A DNA stretch of 64,000 nucleotides from Pycnococcus provasolii (lineage: Eukaryota > Chlorophyta > Pseudoscourfieldiophyceae > Pseudoscourfieldiales > Pycnococcaceae): contig OW568881.1 in assembly GCA_938743325.2 (NCBI GenBank), positions 620,001-684,000 on the forward strand, read 5' to 3'. Position numbers and translations under genes: made by a program. Below the pieces are notes generated by a model. The model had not been told where the DNA came from. It ran no database searches and saw only the letters and a program-made list of their open reading frames with translations. Of this stretch, positions 30,807 through 38,767 are shown piece by piece (within the stretch, counting starts at the first letter, position 1; each line of letters begins with the position of its first letter).

Positions 30807-32315
30807 ATGTCCGACATGATATCCGGAGCACGTGCGCTGCCATTGATGTCCGTGCTCGTCTTCGTCGTGCACTTGGTACAGCTTGCACGTACCTACCTCC
30901 TCCTCCTCTTCCGGCGGGGTGGGAGAGCGCCAGCACACCGCCAGGCACCGCCACAGCTGCTTGCTTTCTTCCACCCCGCCATCGACGGCGGAGGGGGTGG
31001 AGAAAAAGTCTTCTACGCAGCTCTCGCACACGCCCTGGGGTCGTCATCCGTAAAGTCAAACGCCAACAGCGGAGTCGTCGTCTTCGCATCAACCAAACGA
31101 TCCGACTTCACGGCGAACGATATCAAACTTTCGTGCGAAAACACATTCGGAATCACGTGGCCCGAGAATGCGCCGCCAGTCACGCTCGTTAACGCGAACC
31201 AAACGTGCCGCACGTGGACGCTGCCTGAGACGTACCCCGTCGCCACCATGATTGGACAGGCGCTCGGATTCGCGAGGCTCGTCGACGAACTCGTCTTGTC
31301 TACGCGCAAACGATGCGCAGTCACAACGACCGGAGGATCAAGTGGAGCGCTGCGCGCCTGGGACGACGCGCGATACGCACGAACGCTCGTCGACACCGCG
31401 GGGAATGCATTTGCTTGTGCGCGCGCGCGAACTCTGCTCCAAGGATGCCGCGTTGTGACGTACACGCACTATCCGCTCGTGAACTCGGACATGGAGGCGG
31501 CGGTGCGTGACGGAGATACAAGCGCCGTGCACAATAGGCAAGGCGCAGGTAAGGGTTCATGGCGCACGCGACTCAAGCTGCTGTACTACGGAGCGCTCGC
31601 ACGCACGTACGGCGCGGCTCTGAGGAGGACGGCGGCAGGAGGTGGAAGTGTGCTGTGCAACTCGACGTGGACGCTTGGACACGTGCGAAGTCTGATGGGC
31701 GGCAGCGTGGAGCCCGCGGTCGTCTTCCCGCCGTGTAGCCTGGAACAACTGCTTGCCATTCCGATCGAGAGGAAGAAGGCACCTCTCACGTTCCTCTGCG
31801 TCGGTCAGTACAGGCCTGAAAAGCAACAGCGGTTGCTGCTGGATGCATGGCGGGATGCCGGTCTAAGCGACGCACGACTCGTATTCGCCGGCGGCGCGCG
31901 CGGCGAAGAGGATCTGCAGCGCGCGGAGGAGCTGCGGGCGGCGGCGATGGACGATCCAGCCATCGAAGTGCTCGTGAACGTCTCGCACGCGGAACTCCTT
32001 CGCCTCCTCGCGAGCGCGCACGTCGGACTGCACGCGATGCGCATGGAGCATTTTGGTATATGTGTCGTCGAATACATGGCGGCTGGCTGCGTGACTATCG
32101 CGCACGACAGTGGGGGGCCTCGCGAGGATATCCTCGCCCCGCGTGGTGTCGGTTACCTCGCATCTGACCGCGCATCTTACTCGGCGGCAATCGCCGAGGC
32201 GGCAGCCATGTCCACACGCGAGCGTCATGCAATGGTGTCGCGCGCACGTGAGCACGTGCGCAGTCGCTTTGGCGATGCACACTTTCGTTTGCTGTGGGAA
32301 CGACATGTTGTATAA
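30807..32315 (+). CDS. ALG11: ALG11-type alpha-1,2-mannosyltransferase
   Basis: 502 residues from the ATG at 30807 (MSDMISGARALP); the frame extends upstream but only to a GTG. It has an N-terminal membrane span (LPLMSVLVFVVHLVQLARTY). Next comes the family opening FFHPAIDGGGGGEKVFY, then TYTHYPLVNSDM and LCNSTWTLGHV. The GT4 catalytic C-terminus has LCVGQYRPEKQ and the E-x7-E motif in EHFGICVVEYMAAGC. In other eukaryotes ALG11 adds the fourth and fifth mannose to the dolichol-linked glycan on the cytosolic face of the ER, using GDP-mannose. Length matches the human enzyme. Converges with the next gene with 20 bases between stops. Confidence 0.93.
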   Translation: MSDMISGARALPLMSVLVFVVHLVQLARTYLLLLFRRGGRAPAHRQAPPQLLAFFHPAIDGGGGGEKVFYAALAHALGSSSVKSNANSGVVVFASTKRSDFTANDIKLSCENTFGITWPENAPPVTLVNANQTCRTWTLPETYPVATMIGQALGFARLVDELVLSTRKRCAVTTTGGSSGALRAWDDARYARTLVDTAGNAFACARARTLLQGCRVVTYTHYPLVNSDMEAAVRDGDTSAVHNRQGAGKGSWRTRLKLLYYGALARTYGAALRRTAAGGGSVLCNSTWTLGHVRSLMGGSVEPAVVFPPCSLEQLLAIPIERKKAPLTFLCVGQYRPEKQQRLLLDAWRDAGLSDARLVFAGGARGEEDLQRAEELRAAAMDDPAIEVLVNVSHAELLRLLASAHVGLHAMRMEHFGICVVEYMAAGCVTIAHDSGGPREDILAPRGVGYLASDRASYSAAIAEAAAMSTRERHAMVSRAREHVRSRFGDAHFRLLWERHVV

Positions 32316-32335
32316 TTCATGTAATTTTACTTTCC

Positions 32336-33196
32336 TTACGGTTTCTTTACACTTATAGGTTCAACCGTAAGATTCCTTTTACTACTGGATAGCGTCGGAA
32401 GGCGAAGCCCATAATTCATGCTTGCGTACCGCAAAGCAAAAGCGGCTCCCATGCCAACAAAAATATTCAACGCCGTAGGCAAACCAGCTCCTCGACTCGC
32501 CAAATACGACGTCGCGCCAACAAGAGCGCACGTCGCGTACAGTTCTTGGTGGCTGTGAAGGATGCGCACCGGACGCTTGCATAGCGTGTCCCTGATGACG
32601 CCCCCGAACGTTGCGGTGGCCATGCCGCAAATCGCAGCCGCCACGAGCGGGACTCCTGCACGCACGCCGTTGTGCGCGCCAATGACACAGAACGCGCCCA
32701 ACCCAAGAAAGTCGCCCGTCTCGATCACAGCCTCAGCCATTGGATTCATCTGGCTCTGGCTGATGTTTGGCCACAGGAAGAACGTCGCTGCGGTGGTGGC
32801 GATGCACATGTACAGGTACTCCGCCTCCGCCATCCAGAAGCACGGCCCTCTGACGCCGAGAAGAAAGTCGCGCACCGTACCCCCTCCCACGGCGGTGATT
32901 GTGCCAACAATTCCGCACCCCAGAGCGTCCATGCCTGCGGCACTTGCGGTGAGCGCACCGCTGCTGGCGAAAGCGACAGTTCCGACGTAGTCAAGGAATC
33001 TCAGCAGTCCCCCCGCGTTCGGCTCAGGGAACCGGGGTAGCAGGCCAGGCACCGGCGTAGGTATTTCAGCGCCCGCCGCTGCTGCCTTGGTGGCAAATCT
33101 GGCTGTTGCATTTGCAGCAGCAGCAGCAGCAGCTTTGCTGTTGTTGTTGTTGCTGTTGTGTGTATTATTGGCGAACGTGCGTGCGACTCCCCACAT
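32336..33196 (-). CDS. UPF0126 family membrane protein, bacterial-type
   Basis: 286 residues from the ATG at 33196 (MWGVARTFANNTHN). The frame also has an ATG at 33484, but a TATA-like ttttaaatac lies directly before it, so the inner start is preferred. The N-terminus (Ala, Asn, Arg rich, no acids) looks like a mitochondrial or plastid presequence. The core carries the two UPF0126 halves: FLDYVGTVAFASSGALTASAAGMD / GGGTVRDFLLG and FCVIGAHNGVRAG / FGGVIRDTL. Six to seven spans are predicted. Bacterial relatives have been linked to glycine transport, and the fold is shared with TRIC cation channels. Function in this organism unknown. Confidence 0.8.
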   Translation of the reverse strand: MWGVARTFANNTHNSNNNNSKAAAAAAANATARFATKAAAAGAEIPTPVPGLLPRFPEPNAGGLLRFLDYVGTVAFASSGALTASAAGMDALGCGIVGTITAVGGGTVRDFLLGVRGPCFWMAEAEYLYMCIATTAATFFLWPNISQSQMNPMAEAVIETGDFLGLGAFCVIGAHNGVRAGVPLVAAAICGMATATFGGVIRDTLCKRPVRILHSHQELYATCALVGATSYLASRGAGLPTALNIFVGMGAAFALRYASMNYGLRLPTLSSSKRNLTVEPISVKKP

Positions 33197-33936
33197 TGTC
33201 GCTGAGGAAGGAGAGGAAGGCGGTGGTGTTGTTGTTGGATTCGCGTGAAGTTGAAATCGCACTCCTCGGTGTCCCAGAAGTGTATGTTTGTACCCTCCCG
33301 ATGCGTATCCCGTGATGAGACGCACACCGTGATGAGGAGGCACACATGCATGAACAGGCACACACTGTGATGAGCGTATATCCCGGATACTTCTAAAAGT
33401 AAAAGAAACAGGCACTTCTTTATAGAAGAGAGAAAGAGAACGCCGAAAAGAACTTGTAAAAGCGAAGAGAGAGTGAGACGCCATAGTATTTAAAATAGGG
33501 ACGACCAGACGAAAACTGATTTACACACCTATTTGCGTGCGTTGCGTTGCGTTGGGGGTGGACAGGGAGTAAGGGAGTTCTGCGGTGGAGAAGAGAAGTG
33601 AAGAGACGGAGCAAATCTTAGACTAAAAAGTACACCAGGAGGGAGGGACTGACGAGAACTGGGGGGGGACCCAAGGTGGGGACCCACTCAATCACGCAAT
33701 CCCCCTCCCTCCCACCAGGCTGCCAGGGGAACTGGGGGAAGGAAGGAGGGGTTCTCAAAAAGGTTCCTCAAAAGGCCAGTGCAGCGGGTATTGCCCCCTC
33801 AGGTGTCAGGTTGAAACAGACTACTTTTTAGTCTAATAAGGTAGGTTCCTAGGGGCCAGGCAGACAGTTAATTAAATTAGGGTTTAAGGCCATTTTCCCC
33901 TTCTTGCTTGTACAATCGCAAAGTGGTTGCGCCACC
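33197..33936. other. Intergenic
   Basis: No gene supported apart from the possible extended N-terminus of the UPF0126 gene. It contains a CAG/Ala-type tract inside that gene's start and G-rich short repeats around 33650-33740 (ggaggg, ggtggggaccc). Confidence 0.5.
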
Positions 33937-34074
33937 ATGACACGTCGCCAGCAACGGGAGCGCAGCTCGCGAGCAAGACACTTGTTCCGAATCTACTCGC
34001 GCGTCGCCTTTGCGAGTCACTACTTTCAGCTGGCCAGAGAGCGCAGCAAAGCAATCCAGTGTCGTCTGGCATAG
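33937..34074 (+). CDS. Possible 45-residue small basic protein
   Basis: An ATG in the context gccaccATGa opens 45 codons (MTRRQQRERSSRARHLFRIY...QCRLA) ending in TAG at 34072. Fourteen bases after the stop begins a copy of the repeat element that elsewhere follows real stop codons in the same direction, which supports a plus-strand transcript. Against it, a 72-codon frame overlaps on the other strand (34095-33877, MSELRQDLCQTTLD...). No family recognised; only one of the two can be real. Confidence 0.35.
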   Translation: MTRRQQRERSSRARHLFRIYSRVAFASHYFQLARERSKAIQCRLA

Positions 34075-34087
34075 ATCCTGCCTAAGT

Positions 34088-34130
34088 TCGCTCATTCAGT
34101 AATTTAATGGAATGTACTTTACTTTGTCTT
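34088..34130 (+). repeat. 3'-flank repeat element, partial copy
   Basis: ttcgctcattcagtaatttaatggaatgtac matches only the first third of the copies at 47171 and 50577. Confidence 0.5.
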
Positions 34131-35549
34131 AATATGCCAATAAAATAAAGGGGGGAAATCAGGTTGACAAGAGATCAGGGAAACGGGTCATGGGGGGGGG
34201 GGGGGGGGGGGGCGATGGAGACGACCCGGGTCAAGTTGGTGACCTAGCACAAATGCGAGGTCAACAACTTGACCCCAGGGGGTCAAGTCCCCCGCCGTTC
34301 GCCAGTCATCTGGGTGTGCCTTCTTCGCCCAATCTTCACCAAACCACCTGGTTATATTTTATGGTTATATGTGGCAAAGCATGGATTTCCCATGCATGTC
34401 GACATTCTCCATTCGACCGTTCCTCTTTGGACCCCACTCTTTTGAATGGCTCATGTTGCAAAGCACGATGCCTCATGCTTTGCTCCCTAGTCTTCTTGGA
34501 GGCCTCCTGTGAGACCTCCGGGGTTTGGGGCACTCCGCCTTGATGGAGGGTGTTTCCTAACCCCCACATCCCCCTCACTCTCCGGTTCGAGGAAGGCCAT
34601 GGCGACCCTTACGCCACACCCTCCCCGTACGCGTCTGCAGAAGCACCAGGCCGCGGTGCTTAAAGCGGACGACGACCTGGCGGCCGCGAAAGCGGACCTG
34701 CAGACGCGGTGTGCGGTCCCATGTAATCTACTACCTACAACAGTTGGGGATCCCTCACATTTCCTCCGGTCAGCGCCTGGGTTTCGGGGACGACGTCTTG
34801 CGCCGCGTTTGCGGCGACGGGTGCGACAGTAGGCAGCGACGAGGGAGGCGACAAGTAGTCCGATCCGTCACCTGGCGATAGTGACTGCGAACGGAAGAAC
34901 GTTTGCGCGTGTGGCATGTCACTTGGTGCGGCCCGTGCGAGCCGAGACGCCTCGCGATCGGCCGCCTCAGCAAGGCGCCTGGCGTGCTGCGCGAGTTGCT
35001 GTGGCGTCGCAGTTCGCGAGGGTGCTGGGTTGCGCAAGCCCATATGCAAGTGAAATGGCCGCAACGTCAACAGTCAAGGGATGTATTTCGAAAATTTGAA
35101 AAGCACGGGGCACCTTTGTTGAACCAGGAAATAGGACTACGCGAGATTTAGCCCCCCCCCCCCTAAACTTTAGCCCTCGATCCTAAATTTCGTGGATTTC
35201 GCCCCGGCCCGGGGCGAAATCCTATTTTTTTTTAGCCTTTCGCGACTCTCTTGATAGAAAATTGCTTTTTTTTTTGCACTGGTTTCAACGGCCTTGCAGG
35301 TCGCAGTTGGGGGCTCGTCCCAACCACGGCCAAGGCGGGGTCGACTTTGGTCGCAGGCGCAAGGCGGACCCGGGTGCTCGGCCTGGTCGCAAGCGCACAA
35401 CGGCCGACTTTAAAGGTAGTCGCAGGCGAAATGCGGACCCGGGGGCTCCGCCTGGTCGCAGCCGCAAGGCGGGCGACTTTGGTCGCAGGAGAAAGGCGGA
35501 CCCGGGGGCTCCGCCTGGTCGCAGGCGCAAGGCGCATGGCGTCATCGTA
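34131..35549. other. Repeat-rich intergenic stretch
   Basis: Holds a run of more than 20 G at about 34191-34212. Two compositionally biased short frames (plus 34599-34830, minus 35070-34735) show no family signal. No confident gene. Confidence 0.45.
35338..35540 (+). repeat. About 62-70-bp tandem repeats (ggtcgcaggcgcaaggcgga)
   Basis: Three to four diverged units centred on ggtcgcaggcgcaaggcgga followed by cccgggggctccgcc, at about 35349, 35418 and 35481. One frame reads an Arg/Gly/Pro repeat, but no start or domain supports a protein. Confidence 0.75.
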
Positions 35550-35872
35550 GGAGGTGGTGGCGCGCGTAGCGGCGCAGCAAGAGGTGTTCAGCTGGTGAGC
35601 TGGGTGACTGGTGAGGCGTAAGTATACCTCATGTAAGTTAATGTTGTAACAACTTCCTGAACATCAAACCAACATGGAGGGGAAAGACTAAAGAAGGCGA
35701 CCTTAAGGGAGAGTGGGCTGACCTTAAGGTTGTATACAACGAGATGTTGTTCACAATGTTACAAGATTAACTTACATGAGGCACACTCACACCCACTAGT
35801 CACCCAGTAAGCCAGTCTTCAAGCCCAACACCTCATGCTGCGCCGCTACGCGCGCCACCACCGCCTGTGCAC
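35550..35872. mobile_element. Foldback element with arms of about 110 bp
   Basis: The left arm (35550-35665) has ggtggtggcgcgcgtagcgg, then gctgggtgactggtg, then cctcatgtaagttaat. The reverse complement of 35758-35872 carries the same blocks in the same order with scattered differences. About 90 bases lie between the arms. No coding capacity. Likely a non-autonomous transposon or a palindromic duplication. Confidence 0.75.
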
Positions 35873-36048
35873 GAGTCTGCTGGGATGGAGGAGCACAGGG
35901 GGAGGGATAGACTTTTTAGTATGGAAAACCGTGCTAGCTTCTATATTTCAACGGTAGTATGTTCTAGGGTTACGCTTTTAGGGTTCGACTCTTGTTGAAT
36001 ATTTTTTCCAAGGTTTTTTTTCAACCAATGGAGGCTCCCCAGACCTAA

Positions 36049-36225
36049 GACCCCACTATCGGCGAGCCCCAAGCCTCGACCTTTGCTCCCGTTGCAAGAA
36101 GTCAGTCTTTGCTCCCCACTATCGGTGAGCCCCAGCCTCGACCTTTGCTCCCGTTGCAAGAAGAGGCCGCTTTGCTCCCTGTTGGGAAGAGCCCCCAGCT
36201 ACGACCTTTTGCTCCGTTGGGGACC
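36049..36225. repeat. Two to three tandem copies of a ~58-70-bp unit
   Basis: ccccactatcggcgagcccc ... cctcgacctttgctcccgtt is repeated almost exactly from about 36116, and a third, weaker version begins near 36177 (gagcccccagctacgacctt). Confidence 0.75.
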
Positions 36226-36277
36226 TGGGCAGAAAAAGAAACACAACTCTCCACTCCCCAAAAGAAAAATCCCATTT

Positions 36278-36535
36278 GGTCGTTCTTAACTAAGCTTACA
36301 GTAGTGCTTATCGTAGTGCCATGATGAAAATGACGTGTGTTTTTCTTTTGGGGACCAAACGCCCGCTTGAAACCCGCGCCCTTAGGGGGCCCCCTTACCT
36401 TTACCAAAGTTTAGCCCGCTTCGATCTACGGTAGCGCTCTGCGGCCTTTCATTCATCGACGGGCAAGTTAGGTCGTTCTTAACTAGTGCTTATCGTAGTG
36501 CCATGATGAAAATGACGTGTGTTTTTCTTTTGGGG
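36278..36535. repeat. Direct repeat pair (65-76 bp), 193-bp spacing
   Basis: ggtcgttcttaacta ... gtgcttatcgtagtgccatg ... gtttttcttttgggga occurs at 36278-36353 and 36471-36535; the first copy has an 11-base insertion. The purpose of the segment between is unknown. Confidence 0.75.
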
Positions 36536-37197
36536 ATTGTAGGCACTGCAGGTCTATAAAAATCCGGGGGCAAAACTTGCAATTTCCTGGTTTCACCCCC
36601 GGGTTTCGCGACTTTAGACACCCGCCTTAGTACTACGGTAGTCCATCCAGATGGATGATGAGGATCGCTGCCGTGTTGATCGTCATTCGTCACGAGCGAG
36701 GCGTGCAATAAACGAATCTCTTATCTCTGCGAATCTCTGCGAATCCATCCGCGCTGTACTTTTTAGTGTAATTCGCTCAGTGGCTGACGACAATTGGAGC
36801 GCAGCACGGTCACGTGATCGCTTGATTGGGCAATTTGGACCAAATCACGAGATCGTGGATGATGGATGGATGAGGATGGATTGGTCGGGACACGTGCCTC
36901 GTCAGACTGTTGCACGGCGCGTTGCACAGGGTGAGTTGCACAGGCGGTGTCGAGTACTCGAGGTGACGTCTGTGTTCTGTAGTGTTCTTCGTCATTCTTT
37001 TCTTCATCGCACTACTTAAGGTTAACTTACAAGTTTGCGAATCTTGCGCCAGCTGGTGCATGCCCTTGGAGACCTCCTTTTTTAGTATTGCTAGTCACAA
37101 CCTTGGTGTCTCCTCAGAAGATACGTCAGCAACGCTCGAAGAAGAATAAGTACTTCATCAGCTCTCCATCGACCCTGTCCCTTCAGCTCATAACCTT
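36536..37197. other. Intergenic / upstream of the EF-hand paralogue
   Basis: No supported gene; a 122-codon frame at 36651-37019 lacks family signal. From about 37058 the sequence resembles the upstream region of the minus-strand EF-hand gene near 2560-2660. Confidence 0.5.
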
Positions 37198-38625
37198 ATG
37201 TCTACTCCGGCTGGGAACCAAGCACTCGGCGAGGTGCGCAAGGTGCTGCACGGCGTTCGTATCGCCGACTGCCCGCCGGAACTGCGTGAGAAACTCGCGC
37301 AATATGATACCAACGGAAACGGCATCATCGACCCGGACGAACTGCCTGACCCCATGTCCGCGGAGATGAACTATCTCAAAGTCTCTTCGTTTCCCAAGAA
37401 GGTGCAACCGCTCCTGAACGACATTGACGACGAGAAAAATGGAAAGATCGAGATGGACGAGCTCACGGATATCCTCACCGTATACGCGGACTTGAAGAAG
37501 GCGAACAAGGAAGGCTCCATCGCCATCAAGACACTTCCGAAGGAAATCCAGCCAACGCTCAAGGTGTTCGATGTCGACGGTGACGGAACGGTCGCGCCCA
37601 TGGAGCTTGCTCGTGGAGCGGAGCTCTATAAAGAATCCAAGAAGACAACCAAGCGACTCACGATCTTCAGCGGAGTTCTCTTGGTAATCCTGTGCGCCCT
37701 CGTGGGCGTCATCGTCGCACTCACCGCGGTGGTCGTCGAGGCGAGCAAGGAGACGAAGACGGACAGCAAGACCGGCATCACGTTCGCGAAGGGGTCCAGC
37801 AAGCCTTCGGCGACAGCAAAGGTGACGAAGACGGATTCCATCTACAACGCGGTGAAGAAGTCAGCGTCGGCTCTCCGCGCGATCGGCTCGCTGACGCTCA
37901 GTAAGCCGGACGGCTCCTCCCTGATCTACAGCATTACCGGCGCAGAGACACACGGTGGTGCGCCAGGCAAGGCAAACGCCGTCGCGTTTTACTCGGCGCG
38001 TGGCGATGTCATCAACGTTACGGCAACGTCGCTGAAAGTGACCAAGGAGGATGGAACGATCGTGATGACTGACACCATCGTGGCTGAGAAGTCTCGCCGC
38101 CGGCGCCTTCTCGACAGTGGCAGTGACGGTAAGGCATCAATCACGTCTGATTCTGATTCTGGGGAGGACAAGGACGAGGACAAGGACAAGGACGAGGACT
38201 ATGACGACGACGACGAGGACGAGGACGAGGAGGATGATTGCTATGAAGTAATGCCTTATACAGGCGGACAGAAACGGAAGTGTACGGAGGATTGCGAGGA
38301 TGGCTATTACGAGGAAACGGACAGCTCTACAGGTTTACCTACGTGCAAGTTCATTAAGCTGAAGTGCCCGGATACTGAACACGAGATTGCCGCGCCAACC
38401 AAGACAACTGACCGCCAGTGTTCCTATAACGGCAATTGCAAGGACGCAAAATTGGACGATTTTGGAACAATGACGAAAGCATGGTGCATGAGCACGTGGC
38501 AGGCCCCCAACTACTGCGAAGGCGTCCAGAACGGATGCGCGAACTGCGACGATGATGCAAAAGGCAGTTGGTGCATGCCCATGGGCGGCGGCGAGTCCTG
38601 CTACTGCGAAGGTGGTGTGGAATAA
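37198..38625 (+). CDS. EF-hand / single-span protein with acidic and Cys-rich ectodomain
   Basis: 475 residues. EF-hand loops lie at 37-48 (DTNGNGIIDPDE), about 76-89 and 125-136 (DVDGDGTVAPME), with a membrane span at about 154-179 and linker VVVEASKETKTD. A beta-rich stretch follows, then polybasic SRRRRLLDSG, a long Asp/Glu run (DEDKDKDEDYDDDDEDEDEE) and a C-terminal Cys-rich part with about 20 Cys (CYEVMPYTGGQKRKC and on). About the first 190 codons are nearly base-identical to the gene at 2560. Up to the span I count roughly eight isolated base differences plus a small N-terminal indel, then similarity stops abruptly. No signal peptide; probably the N-terminus is cytosolic. Role unknown; a calcium-sensing surface protein is inferred. 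Confidence 0.85.
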   Translation: MSTPAGNQALGEVRKVLHGVRIADCPPELREKLAQYDTNGNGIIDPDELPDPMSAEMNYLKVSSFPKKVQPLLNDIDDEKNGKIEMDELTDILTVYADLKKANKEGSIAIKTLPKEIQPTLKVFDVDGDGTVAPMELARGAELYKESKKTTKRLTIFSGVLLVILCALVGVIVALTAVVVEASKETKTDSKTGITFAKGSSKPSATAKVTKTDSIYNAVKKSASALRAIGSLTLSKPDGSSLIYSITGAETHGGAPGKANAVAFYSARGDVINVTATSLKVTKEDGTIVMTDTIVAEKSRRRRLLDSGSDGKASITSDSDSGEDKDEDKDKDEDYDDDDEDEDEEDDCYEVMPYTGGQKRKCTEDCEDGYYEETDSSTGLPTCKFIKLKCPDTEHEIAAPTKTTDRQCSYNGNCKDAKLDDFGTMTKAWCMSTWQAPNYCEGVQNGCANCDDDAKGSWCMPMGGGESCYCEGGVE

Positions 38626-38767
38626 GAAGGTGGGGGGTATTTGGGAGGGACACTACTAAAAAAAAAAAAAAATGAATAAATATGAAATGAAAAAAAAATG
38701 GAAGGAATAAATTTAAAAAAAATGAACGTTAATCAACAAAGTACAAAATATACACCTATGGGTAAAA

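Noticed and set aside
35262-35621. Arg-rich repeat protein
   Set aside because: Only the tandem DNA repeat creates the pattern; no ATG context or domain.
36651-37019. 122-codon frame upstream of the EF-hand paralogue
   Set aside because: No recognisable domain, and part of it overlaps the upstream region shared between paralogues.
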